From Croceicoccus bisphenolivorans (GTDB taxonomy: Bacteria; Pseudomonadota; Alphaproteobacteria; Sphingomonadales; Sphingomonadaceae), in contig NZ_LRSE01000010.1 of NCBI RefSeq assembly GCF_001634625.1, forward strand, positions 62,001 to 126,000: DNA of 64,000 bases, given 5' to 3'. The translations under genes and the position numbers were made by a program. Positions 37,100 to 45,584 of this stretch are shown in pieces; the stretch's first letter is position 1, and each line of letters starts with the position of its first letter. The notes under the pieces were generated by a model. It saw only the letters and a program-made list of their open reading frames with translations, ran no database searches and was not told where the DNA came from.

Positions 37100-38965
37100 T
37101 CACCTCATCGACACCTGCTTGCGCCGGTCGGCATCGGCATCGGCGATTGTTTTCGGCGTCTTCGGAGGCTTCGCCATCCACGGCGGGCCGTCGTCTGCGT
37201 GATAGTCGTGGCACATCGCGCAATCGCTTTCGACCGGATGCTTCACCTTGGCCAGCGAGGCGCCGGTCCCGCCGACGTGGCAGGTGCGACATCCGCCTTC
37301 GCCGCCAAGTCCGGGAATCAGGACACGGCTGGCATCATTGCTCTGCAATGCGTCCACGTGGCAGTCGGTGCACTCGTACTTCGTGTGCGCGTCGTGGGTG
37401 AACCAGCCCTTTTCCAGATAGCGATCGTTCTGCACGGCAGGCACGATGCCGAAGCCGTTCGTGACCGCAGGGCCATCGCGCGTGATCACGTGGCAATCGA
37501 AACACGCCCCGCCTTTGGAAAAGACGCGGGTGACGGCCCCGTCGGCGCGGGTCGGGTAGAACTGCACCGCGCGGGCGAAATCGCGGGCCGTGCGCTGCGA
37601 TGCGCCATCACCGGGCGAACGGCGCGACATGCCCGAAAGACTGGCGGGACGCGGCAGATTGCCGGAACGATAGAAGGCGCGCAAGTCGGCGGCGACCAGT
37701 TCGGGCTTGCCGTGGCGCAGCGTACGGGTCGTGCCGTCGATCATCTCCAGCCCGAGTGCGTGGCAGGACTGGCAGGAATCCTCCATCTTCACCGGCTCGA
37801 ACCGGACCTTGGTGGAATCGAGCGTGTGACAATCGGCGCACTGCATCGCGTCGCGCCCGTCGTATTCGCCCGCGCGGCGGCGGACCATCTGGGCAACGCC
37901 GCCGGTCTTGCTCATGTGCTGGGCATGCGTGAATTTGAGGCCGTGATCCTCTCGCGCATCAACAGTCAATGCCATGCGCCGGTAGACCGGCTTCACGCCT
38001 GCCTGCGCGATCAACGCGGGATGGAACTCGGGATGGCCGGTCCCAAAGTCGCTTGCATCTGGCAGTTTCGTGTCCGGCAATCTCTTGCTCATCCCGTCAT
38101 GGCAATCGGTACAGAACTTCTGTGGGGTGTCCTCCATAGCATCGGCGCCGGTATGCTCGATGTGACATTCGACACACCTGCCGGCCGGACGGTTGAAACC
38201 TTCGGCCACGGCACGCTGGAACTGCCCGAACGCGCCGGGTTCGCCGCGCGCCGCGACAAGGCGGGCAGTGGCTTCGTTTGTCGCAAGGCCGGAGATGTGC
38301 GCGTGGGCATCATCCTCGTGGCAGGTCATGCAGGCATTGTCGCGCACCGCCACGAAGGCATCGACGTGACAGGCCTGGCAATCATCCTTCAACCCCTTGT
38401 GCGCAAGGGTGAGGTCGCCCGAAGACCAGATCTCGTCCCCGTGATAGCCGCTGCCCCGCTCCTTCTCGCCCTTGTGCGTCATGTAGGCGCCGATCGGCCA
38501 GGCAAGGCAGGCGATGAGGACGAGGACAGCAAAGCCCCACGCCGACATGCGCTTGCCGGGCAACAGGCCCTTCAACGTGTAGACGCTGCCGAGGTCTTTC
38601 TCTTCCGACACATCGGAAATCGCCTCGACCCGGCGGACGGTGAAGACGGGCGCGCCCCCTTCGCCGCGTTCGACATTGATGCGGTGGCCACCGAAGGTCA
38701 GTTCCGCGCCGCGTGTCAGGTCGATCGCGCGGCGGTTCACGCTGCGTCCGTTCACTTCGAACGGTTGCTGACCGATCGATTCCACGAACAGCTCGCCGTC
38801 CTTCATCACCGCGCGGGCGTGGCGGGGATCGACGGCAAGGTCGGGCAGATGAATGTCGCAGGCGGCATCGCGCCCGATGGAGAGCGTGTCACCCTCCACC
38901 GTGGCGGGGCGGACGATTTCCTCCCCGTTGGCTTTCAGCGCGATCTGGCGGACGAGAAAGGTCAT
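37100..38965 (-). CDS. FHA-domain decaheme cytochrome c
   Basis: 621 residues with an uncommon domain order. An N-terminal FHA-like domain (about 20-98; GRDAACDIHLPD, DPRHARAV, VNGRSV) is cytoplasmic; one membrane helix (about 140-161, SAWGFAVLVLIACLAWPIGA) follows, and the rest is periplasmic with ten CxxCH heme motifs (CQACH, CMTCH, CVECH, CTDCH, CADCH, CQSCH, CFDCH, CTDCH, CRTCH, CAMCH). FHA domains normally bind phosphothreonine; the usual serine before the histidine is replaced (DPRHA), so binding is uncertain. It lies 10 bases after the cytochrome b-like gene in an apparent operon. Confidence 0.85.
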   Translation of the reverse strand: MTFLVRQIALKANGEEIVRPATVEGDTLSIGRDAACDIHLPDLAVDPRHARAVMKDGELFVESIGQQPFEVNGRSVNRRAIDLTRGAELTFGGHRINVERGEGGAPVFTVRRVEAISDVSEEKDLGSVYTLKGLLPGKRMSAWGFAVLVLIACLAWPIGAYMTHKGEKERGSGYHGDEIWSSGDLTLAHKGLKDDCQACHVDAFVAVRDNACMTCHEDDAHAHISGLATNEATARLVAARGEPGAFGQFQRAVAEGFNRPAGRCVECHIEHTGADAMEDTPQKFCTDCHDGMSKRLPDTKLPDASDFGTGHPEFHPALIAQAGVKPVYRRMALTVDAREDHGLKFTHAQHMSKTGGVAQMVRRRAGEYDGRDAMQCADCHTLDSTKVRFEPVKMEDSCQSCHALGLEMIDGTTRTLRHGKPELVAADLRAFYRSGNLPRPASLSGMSRRSPGDGASQRTARDFARAVQFYPTRADGAVTRVFSKGGACFDCHVITRDGPAVTNGFGIVPAVQNDRYLEKGWFTHDAHTKYECTDCHVDALQSNDASRVLIPGLGGEGGCRTCHVGGTGASLAKVKHPVESDCAMCHDYHADDGPPWMAKPPKTPKTIADADADRRKQVSMR

Positions 38966-38975
38966 GCGCTCGCTC

Positions 38976-39941
38976 TCACCAGTAGAAGAACACGGAAACG
39001 ATATGGGCGGAGAGCGCGGCGAGCAGCGCGAAAGTCACCGGCACGTGGACATAGAGCCACAATTGCAACAGTGACTTCAACCGCAAGTGTCGGCGCAGGC
39101 GGGCCAGCATCGCTTCCTTGCGGGTGAGCAGGGCATCCACCCGGTCCAGCGGATCGTCGGCCACGCGCGGGCGGAATGCGCGGGCTTCGCGCAAGGTGGC
39201 GGACGCCCGCCGCGTTTCGCAGTTCGGATAGCGCGCGGTTATGCGGTTCCACACCGATCCCGCGAAGGGGTCCTGCTCGAGGCTCTTTTCGACAACCGCG
39301 GCGTCTTCCGCGGTCAGCGGCTGGGCCGCGTCGTGGATCTGGCGGTCGAGGCTGCGCAGCTGTTCGATCATCTGCTTTTCGGTGACCGCGCCGTCTTCGT
39401 CATAGCGGTTTTCGGACAGTGCCTGCGGCAAGGTCCAATAGAACCAGATGCCGAACATGCCCGACACGATGACGATCATCATCAGCGCCCAGGCAAGCGT
39501 GTGGACATTCCAGCCAAGGTCGAAACCGGTGTGCAGCGTGGCGACGACGATCAGCGACAGTCCGAGATAGACATGCGCGCTGGTCCATGCCTTGAGGCTC
39601 CACGTCCCCGGCGTCATCGCGCGTTTGCGCACGCCCAGCAGCATCAGCCACACGATCAACCCCGCACCGATGGTGCCGAGCGTATATCCGAGCCACGTCC
39701 CGCCGAAATGCTGCGCGGGTAGGGGCGCGAAGACATAGGCGAGTAGAGCGACAAGGCAGAGCAGCCCCGCGATCTTCCACCAGCGACCGTTGGCATAGGA
39801 CAGGAAGCTGTCGTGGCTCGTCACCTTGTTCCGGCGTGTGCGGCGGCGCAGGCCAAGCTTGCCCTTGGGCGTATCGGTCGTGGTCGTATCCTCGGCAGTC
39901 GCCGCGGTTTCGTTCGGCTCAAGTCCCGGAACGCTCGCCAT
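38976..39941 (-). CDS. Membrane cytochrome b-like subunit
   Basis: 321 residues. Hydrophilic N terminus (to about 60), then helices near 65-85, 95-115, 130-150, 160-180 and a last one at the C terminus. Histidines suited to bind b hemes lie in helices: SAHVYLGLSLIVVATLHTGF, NVHTLAWALMMIV and, at the end, YVHVPVTFALLAALSAHIVS. A cytoplasmic loop of about 110 residues separates the last helix. This resembles the membrane subunits that link cytoplasmic Fe-S proteins with periplasmic cytochromes. Its ATG overlaps the preceding stop by one base (TGATG). Confidence 0.75.
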   Translation of the reverse strand: MASVPGLEPNETAATAEDTTTTDTPKGKLGLRRRTRRNKVTSHDSFLSYANGRWWKIAGLLCLVALLAYVFAPLPAQHFGGTWLGYTLGTIGAGLIVWLMLLGVRKRAMTPGTWSLKAWTSAHVYLGLSLIVVATLHTGFDLGWNVHTLAWALMMIVIVSGMFGIWFYWTLPQALSENRYDEDGAVTEKQMIEQLRSLDRQIHDAAQPLTAEDAAVVEKSLEQDPFAGSVWNRITARYPNCETRRASATLREARAFRPRVADDPLDRVDALLTRKEAMLARLRRHLRLKSLLQLWLYVHVPVTFALLAALSAHIVSVFFYW

Positions 39942-42523
39942 CACGCGCCCTCCGTTTCGGACTTGAGGCGCGCGACGGTCAGGAACTCGTCGGGCGCAAC
40001 GCGGATCGCGGCGCCGGTCGGGCAGGCGCGGACGCAGGCCGGACCGCCGTCGATGCCGGCGCACATGTCGCACTTGATCGCCTTCTTGCGGTCCAGCGCC
40101 TCGTCATGCGCGGGATCGCCGTTGTAGGGCATGTTCTTCTTGGACCACTTGTAGGGCGGCTCCCCCGGTCCCGGCCCCTTGCCGAAGAACAGCCACGACA
40201 GCAGCGAGGGTTTCTTCGGCGGCACCTTGTCCATGCGGATCACGCCATATGGGCAGTTGCGCTGGCAATTGCCGCAGCCGATGCAGGTGTCGTCGATGAA
40301 GACTTCGCCGTCCGGCCCGCGGTGGATCGCATTGGGCGGGCAGTCGGCCATGCAGTGCGGATGTTCGCAGTGGCGGCACGATGTCGGAACGTGAAGATGC
40401 GCGAAGCTCTTGCCCGCCTCGCGGTCCAGCCGCGACAGCCCTTCGTGCGCATCGGCGCAGGCCTTTTCGCAATTGTCGCAGCCGACGCACAGCTTCTCGT
40501 CGATCAGCAGCACGTCGGTTGCTTCGCCAAGGCCCTGCGACACGAGGAATTTCGCCTGTTCGGAATAAAGGTCGACGACGCCCGAGAAACTGTCCTTCTT
40601 CGATTCGATCAGCGCGTTGGTGCGGCGGCGCACGTCCATCTCGCCGCGGGCCTTGTCCATCAGCGCGGGCTTTGCGGCGAGCACGCGCTCGAACGCCTCG
40701 CCGTCGATCTCGATGACCTCGCTCTTGATCGCGGCGCGGACCGTAGCGGTACGCTGGCCGCCGTCGATCAGCGCCATTTCGCCGACGTATGATCCGGCGG
40801 GCAGGTAGGATAGGAAGACCGGCTTTCCGCCCACTTCCTTCTCGACCACCATCGATCCGACGCGGATGACGAAGATGTTCTTGCCCTCTTCGCCCTCGTT
40901 GATGATCGCGGTGCCGGCAGGCACGGTGCGGATCTTCGCGGTTTCGACCACTTCGGCGATGTCGGCAGGCGTCAGGCCCGACCCGAACATCTGCAGCAGC
41001 TGGCGCTCGGTGCTGATACGCTCGATCTCGCGCTTGGCGGGCGGGACCTGGCTCATCAGTTTCAGCGCGGCATTGCGGCTGATCTCGACGCAGATCGTCG
41101 GCTCTGCCGCCACGATCGTCGCGCCGCGGCGGCGGCCCGAAATCAGGCCGACTTCGCCGAAGATCGTTCCGGCAGGGATGGGCACGACCTTCGATGCATC
41201 GTTCGGGTCGATCTGCACGTGGACCTTGCCCTCGGCAATCGCGAACAGCGAGGATCCCGGTGCGTTCTTCTCGAACACGACTTCGCCCGGCGCATAGCTG
41301 CGGACGTCGCTGTCCAGCATGAACTCGCGCATCTGCAGCGGGCTCATGTCCTTCAGGATCGAGATGCTGGTGCGCAGCACTTCTAGCCATTCGTCGACCG
41401 AGCGGCCCTTGGGCAGACCTGCGAACTTTTCGGCCAGAAGCGGCTCGTCCGCCGGTTTCAGGTCGGTATTGCCGTTGATGAACTCTACGACGTCATAGCC
41501 CTGGTTCATGCAGTGCTTGATAAGCGGATATCCCGCCAGCGCGCCGATGACGAACATGCCGGGCGCGGTCGTTTCGAATACCGGCGACAGTTGCGGGAAG
41601 GCCAGCCGGTCGTCGCTGGTAAAGGCGATGCCGCAATTCTCGACGAAAGCGCGGGGCGGGGCCGAACCGATACGCGCGATCACGCGGTCGCAGCGGATCT
41701 TCTCCTCGCCGTCGCGGGTCGACAGGGTCGCCCAGCCGGGTTCGAGTTCCTTGACCTCGGTCTCATAACGGATGGTCAGCTTGCCGTCGGCATCGTCCTC
41801 GACCAGCGCCTTGGCGTTGGGTTCTTTTGCATTGGCAAAGCTTTCGCGAACGTTCGTGGACTTCGGCTTGCGGTTGAGGATGGAGACGACGTTGCCCTGC
41901 GCCGAATCCTCGGCAAGGCCGCGCGCATTCTCGATACCGGCGTCGCCCACGCCGACGACGATGACGTGTTCGTCCAGAACTTCGGTCGGGTCGTCCAGCT
42001 GATAGGTCACGTGCGGCAGGTCGCCGCCGGGGCAGCGCATCAGGTTGGGATTGCCCTGCGTGCCGATGGCAAGGATCACCGTGTCAGCGATCAGTTTCTC
42101 GCCGCTGGTCAGTTCAAGTTCGTAGGGGCCTTCGTGACGCTGAAGTTCCTTGACATCCTTGGTGCCGTCGCGGTTCCGCTTCACGATCTGCTGCACGCTG
42201 CCGGGGATCGCGGGGCCGGTGCCGCGGATCGCCTTCACCTCGGCATTGTACTTGACGTTGATGCCCAGTTCGGCGGTGCGCGAATTCCACCTGTCGAGGA
42301 TGTCCTCGCGCTTGCCGGCGTCGAATTCCTGGTCGGAACGCAGGATAAGCTGCGACGGCGTGGCCATCACGTGCTTGCCCTTCTGGTACTTGTAGATCGT
42401 GTCCGACAAATGGTCGGTCTTTTCGAGCAGGACGTGGGGCATGCCCAGAGCGGCGGCGCGGCTGGCCGCGCTCATCCCCGCAGGGCCAGAGCCGATAATT
42501 GCAACCCGGAAGGTGTCGGTCAC
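39941..42523 (-). CDS. FAD oxidoreductase fused to two cNMP-binding domains and a four-cluster ferredoxin
   Basis: About 860 residues. Part 1 (about 1-360) is a thioredoxin-reductase-like FAD/NAD(P) oxidoreductase: FRVAIIGSGPAGMSAASRA and HVIVVGVGDAGIENARG. Part 2 (about 395-495) and part 3 (about 525-640) are cyclic-nucleotide-binding domains (PAGTIFGEVGLISGRRRGAT and PAGSYVGEMALIDGGQRTAT). Part 4 (about 690-850) is a DmsB/HybA-like ferredoxin with CVGCDNCEKAC, CRHCEHPHCMADC, CIGCGNCQRNC and CDMCAGIDGGPACVRAC, enough for four [4Fe-4S] clusters. The start GTG at 42523 is favoured; 42556 is also possible. It heads the redox operon. Confidence 0.85.
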   Translation of the reverse strand: MTDTFRVAIIGSGPAGMSAASRAAALGMPHVLLEKTDHLSDTIYKYQKGKHVMATPSQLILRSDQEFDAGKREDILDRWNSRTAELGINVKYNAEVKAIRGTGPAIPGSVQQIVKRNRDGTKDVKELQRHEGPYELELTSGEKLIADTVILAIGTQGNPNLMRCPGGDLPHVTYQLDDPTEVLDEHVIVVGVGDAGIENARGLAEDSAQGNVVSILNRKPKSTNVRESFANAKEPNAKALVEDDADGKLTIRYETEVKELEPGWATLSTRDGEEKIRCDRVIARIGSAPPRAFVENCGIAFTSDDRLAFPQLSPVFETTAPGMFVIGALAGYPLIKHCMNQGYDVVEFINGNTDLKPADEPLLAEKFAGLPKGRSVDEWLEVLRTSISILKDMSPLQMREFMLDSDVRSYAPGEVVFEKNAPGSSLFAIAEGKVHVQIDPNDASKVVPIPAGTIFGEVGLISGRRRGATIVAAEPTICVEISRNAALKLMSQVPPAKREIERISTERQLLQMFGSGLTPADIAEVVETAKIRTVPAGTAIINEGEEGKNIFVIRVGSMVVEKEVGGKPVFLSYLPAGSYVGEMALIDGGQRTATVRAAIKSEVIEIDGEAFERVLAAKPALMDKARGEMDVRRRTNALIESKKDSFSGVVDLYSEQAKFLVSQGLGEATDVLLIDEKLCVGCDNCEKACADAHEGLSRLDREAGKSFAHLHVPTSCRHCEHPHCMADCPPNAIHRGPDGEVFIDDTCIGCGNCQRNCPYGVIRMDKVPPKKPSLLSWLFFGKGPGPGEPPYKWSKKNMPYNGDPAHDEALDRKKAIKCDMCAGIDGGPACVRACPTGAAIRVAPDEFLTVARLKSETEGA

Positions 42524-42739
42524 CGCTTCCGTATCCCCCTCAATGCCAGCAGGCACCGGTATTCCCGGTCCGCCTGCCCCCCGTTCCGATCCGCGTGAAA
42601 GCCTACAGAGGGTTTCTGAACGAATAAAGGACGGCTCCTAAAAAATTGTCTCCACAGGGGTTTCGGCGTGGCGCGAGGCGAGTAAACGACCGGTTGTCGG
42701 CAACATTGCGGGACATACTAGGATGAGGTGGGGGCTGAT

Positions 42740-43687
42740 ATGACGGGCGGAACGGGCACTCGGTCGATCGCGCGCTGGGCGCTGGGCGGCGCGGCACTGG
42801 TCGCGGCCCTCTCCATAGGGTTTGCCATCAGCCGCGATGGCGACAGCGGGATGCCGGCCGAAAGCGCGGCGGAGCAGGGCCAGCCTTCCGTGAGCGAGGT
42901 GATCGCGCGGCTTGAAAAGCGGCTGGCCGACAGCCCCGACGATGCGGAAGGGTGGCGCATGCTGGGCTGGGCCTATTTCCAGACCGGCCGCCATGCCGAA
43001 GCCGCGACCGCGTTCCGCCGCGCGACCAGTCTTGATCCCGACAATGCCGTATACTGGTCGATGCTGGGCGAAGCGCTGGTATTGGCCAGCCGTGACGGGG
43101 AAGGACTGCCCGCCGATGCCGAAGCCGCGTTCGACAAGGCGCTGGCGCTTGATCCCGGCGATCCGCGTGCCCGCTATTTCCGCGCGGTGGCGATGGACCT
43201 CGACGGGCGGCATGGCGAGGCGATCGAGGCGTGGTTTGCGCTGCTGGCCGACACGCCTGCCGATGCACCGTGGGCGAACGATGTGCGGCAAGTGATCGCG
43301 GATGTCGGCAAAGCCAACGGCATCGACGTTGCCGACCGGCTGGCAAAGGCGGAGTTCGCGCCGGCAACAGGCGGCTTCCAGACGGACGGGGCGGCAACCG
43401 CAACGGCCGGTATTCCCGGCCCGACGCAAGAGGACATGCAGGCCGCCCAAAGCATGTCGCCATCCGAACAGCAGGACATGATTCGCGGGATGGTCGACCG
43501 CCTTGCGGCCAAGCTGAAGGAAGACCCGCTCAACCCCGACGGCTGGATCATGCTGATGCGCAGCCGCGTGCAGCTTGGCGACATGGCAGGTGCCCGCGAA
43601 GCGCGGGACGAGGCGCTGCGCCTGTTCCGCAACGAGGGCACGACATCGCGCCGCCTGCGCGAGGCGGCTGCCGCGCTGGGCCTGTAA
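42740..43687 (+). CDS. TPR protein, CcmI C-terminal-like
   Basis: 315 residues. One N-terminal membrane helix (WALGGAALVAALSIGFAI), then tetratricopeptide repeats (DAEGWRMLGWAYFQTGRHAEA, DNAVYWSMLGEALVLASRDG, DPRARYFRAVAMDLDGRHGEA) and a second TPR-like block at the C terminus (PDGWIMLMRSRVQLGDMAGA). It resembles the periplasmic TPR part of the cytochrome c maturation protein CcmI, which holds apocytochromes for heme attachment. It is divergent from the decaheme operon across a 216-base gap, which fits a role in its maturation. ATG 42740 has AGGTGGGGG upstream. Confidence 0.7.
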   Translation: MTGGTGTRSIARWALGGAALVAALSIGFAISRDGDSGMPAESAAEQGQPSVSEVIARLEKRLADSPDDAEGWRMLGWAYFQTGRHAEAATAFRRATSLDPDNAVYWSMLGEALVLASRDGEGLPADAEAAFDKALALDPGDPRARYFRAVAMDLDGRHGEAIEAWFALLADTPADAPWANDVRQVIADVGKANGIDVADRLAKAEFAPATGGFQTDGAATATAGIPGPTQEDMQAAQSMSPSEQQDMIRGMVDRLAAKLKEDPLNPDGWIMLMRSRVQLGDMAGAREARDEALRLFRNEGTTSRRLREAAAALGL

Positions 43688-43692
43688 ACGGC

Positions 43693-43915
43693 GAATCGGA
43701 AGTCCTTGGGAATTTTACATATTCCGCTACCGCGCCACTGCGCAGAATGCATAAATCAGGCATGCAACCTGTTGCATTTAAGACTCTATTCGGAATCGTT
43801 AACGATTTTCAGAACTTATTAACCTTTCTAAACGAATCTGCTCATGGTTAATGATTCACGCCACGGGCTTCGATTGGGGATGAGGGAAACGGAGCCGGTC
43901 ACAGGAACGAGTTAA
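43693..43915 (+). promoter_or_regulatory. ctrA control region with GANTC methylation sites and TTAA half-sites
   Basis: Five GANTC sites fall within 165 bases (43693 GAATC, 43782 GACTC, 43793 GAATC, 43834 GAATC, 43853 GATTC), where chance predicts less than one. Five TTAA words lie at 43778, 43799, 43819, 43848 and 43912; TTAACC at 43819 followed by TAAAC is an imperfect CtrA box. In Caulobacter, ctrA is controlled by CcrM methylation at GANTC and by CtrA itself. Confidence 0.75.
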
Positions 43916-43926
43916 AGGGGGCACTC

Positions 43927-44622
43927 ATGCGTATCCTACTGATCGAAGACGAACCGACGACTGCCAAGGCAATCGAGCTGATGCTCACGACCGAAGGCTT
44001 CAATGTTTACCAGACAGACCTTGGCGAAGAAGGCCTCGATCTGGGTAAACTCTACGATTACGACATCATCCTGCTGGACCTGAACCTGCCCGACATGCAC
44101 GGGTATGACGTGCTGAAGAAGCTGCGCGTCGCCAAGGTGCAGACGCCGGTCCTGATCCTTTCGGGCATTTCGGAAATGGACAGCAAGGTGCGCTCGTTCG
44201 GCTTCGGCGCGGACGACTATGTCACCAAGCCGTTCCACAAGGACGAACTGGTCGCCCGCATCCACGCCGTGGTCCGCCGTTCGAAGGGCCATTCGCAGTC
44301 GGTGATCCGCACCGGCAAGCTCTCGGTCAACCTCGACACCAAGACGGTCGAAGTCGACGGCGCCCGTGTGCACCTGACAGGCAAGGAATACGCGATGCTG
44401 GAGCTGCTCAGCTTGCGCAAGGGCACGACGCTGACCAAGGAAATGTTCCTCAACCACCTCTATAACGGGATGGACGAGCCAGAACTGAAGATCATCGACG
44501 TCTTCATCTGCAAGCTGCGCAAGAAACTGGCGACGGCATGTGGCGGTGACAACTACATCGAAACCGTCTGGGGCCGCGGCTATGTGCTGCGCGATCCGGG
44601 CGCGGAGGCGCAGGCCGCTTAA
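43927..44622 (+). CDS. ctrA: Cell-cycle response regulator CtrA
   Basis: 231 residues, the standard CtrA length. The receiver domain begins [20 protein letters not shown] and has the phospho-acceptor aspartate in [15 protein letters not shown], with [12 protein letters not shown] at its end. The OmpR-type winged-helix domain has [17 protein letters not shown] and [13 protein letters not shown], close to Caulobacter CtrA. It controls cell cycle and motility genes in alphaproteobacteria; in sphingomonads it is often non-essential. The chromosomal neighbours give no operon. Confidence 0.95.
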   Translation: MRILLIEDEPTTAKAIELMLTTEGFNVYQTDLGEEGLDLGKLYDYDIILLDLNLPDMHGYDVLKKLRVAKVQTPVLILSGISEMDSKVRSFGFGADDYVTKPFHKDELVARIHAVVRRSKGHSQSVIRTGKLSVNLDTKTVEVDGARVHLTGKEYAMLELLSLRKGTTLTKEMFLNHLYNGMDEPELKIIDVFICKLRKKLATACGGDNYIETVWGRGYVLRDPGAEAQAA

Positions 44623-44650
44623 GCAGCCTGCCGCAAATCGATATTCCCTG

Positions 44651-44689
44651 AAAGGGCAGGCGCACGCACCAAACGCGCCTGCCCTTTTT
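44651..44689 (+). terminator. Rho-independent terminator after ctrA
   Basis: A 13-bp perfect stem, AAAGGGCAGGCGC (44651-44663) with GCGCCTGCCCTTT (44675-44687), loop 11 bases, followed by two more T. The A-run on the 5' side makes it usable from both strands. Confidence 0.92.
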
Positions 44690-44758
44690 CGTTCGGCGGT
44701 GCCGCGCGGCCAACAAGTCCTTGACCGGGGGAGTGCAAGCCGCCAACGGCTGCGCCCC

Positions 44759-45457
44759 ATGACTGCACACAAGGAAGGCGATCCGACTACGCTCAACCGG
44801 CTCTATGGCCGCGCCAAGGGCAAGGCACTGCGCGCCGGGCAGCAGGAGTTGGTCGACAATCTCCTGCCGCAAATCGCGGTTCCGGCCGAAGGTCCGGTCA
44901 CGGCAGAGCGCCTGTTCGGATACGACCGCCCCCTGCATTTCGAAATCGGCTTCGGCGGCGGTGAGCACATGGCCTTTCGCGCCGATCTTCTGCCCGACCA
45001 CGGCTTCATCGGGGCGGAACCCTTCGTCAACGGTGTGGCGCAGGCGCTTGTCCACGTGCGCGAAGGGACGCTGGGCAATGTGCGCATTCATCACGGCGAT
45101 GCGCTGGAAGTACTGTCCCGCGTGCCCGACGGATCGCTTTCCTTTCTCTACCTGCTCCATCCCGATCCCTGGCCCAAGGCGCGCCATGCAAAGCGGCGGA
45201 TGATGAACGACGGGCCGGTGGAGATATTCGCCGCGAAACTGAAGCCCGGCGGCGAATTCCGATTCGGCACGGACCATCCGGTTTACGTCGAACACGCGAT
45301 GATGGTGATGCAGCGGCATACCGACCTGTTCGACTGGCTGTGCGAGAAGCCCGACGATTTCCTGACGCGCCCTTCCGGCTGGCCCGAAACCCGTTACGAG
45401 GCCAAGGCGCGAAGGCTGGGTCACGAGGTGTGGTACTTTAGATTTAGACGACGCTAA
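44759..45457 (+). CDS. trmB: tRNA (guanine46-N7)-methyltransferase TrmB
   Basis: 232 residues. Methylates G46 of tRNA variable loops. The SAM-binding FEIGFGGGEHMAF, the catalytic LLHPDPWPKARHAKRRM and the C-terminal TRYEAKARRLGH are present. The last seven codons (TTT AGA TTT AGA CGA CGC TAA) use AGA and TTT, unlike the GC-rich body, and contain a perfect inverted repeat; this suggests that the gene end was replaced by an integration site of the neighbouring integrase element. Confidence 0.93.
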   Translation: MTAHKEGDPTTLNRLYGRAKGKALRAGQQELVDNLLPQIAVPAEGPVTAERLFGYDRPLHFEIGFGGGEHMAFRADLLPDHGFIGAEPFVNGVAQALVHVREGTLGNVRIHHGDALEVLSRVPDGSLSFLYLLHPDPWPKARHAKRRMMNDGPVEIFAAKLKPGGEFRFGTDHPVYVEHAMMVMQRHTDLFDWLCEKPDDFLTRPSGWPETRYEAKARRLGHEVWYFRFRRR

Positions 45458-45459
45458 AG
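45436..45459. other. Possible attachment site at the trmB 3' end
   Basis: CTTTAG (45436-45441) and CTAAAG (45454-45459) are perfect inverted arms with 12 bases between, and the second arm holds the trmB stop codon. The position, 126 bases before an integrase gene and inside a codon-usage change, fits an att core. I did not find a second copy in the window, so the far end of the element is either outside or lost. Confidence 0.45.
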
Positions 45460-45584
45460 TGCGAAATCCTTGTAAAACAATGTACTTAGCTGAATCCTCC
45501 TACGCTGGCATTGCCTCCATTTCGCTCCTTTTTCCGCTTGCGTGATTACCCGGTGATTGCCAGAAGAAGGACACGAGGTTCCGG

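Noticed and set aside
37010-39127. 705-codon frame opposite the decaheme cytochrome
   Set aside because: The opposite strand has ten CxxCH motifs and an FHA domain; the shadow shows no motif.
45458-45584. tRNA gene as integration site beside the integrase
   Set aside because: No cloverleaf or CCA-type end seen; the altered trmB 3' end explains the position better.
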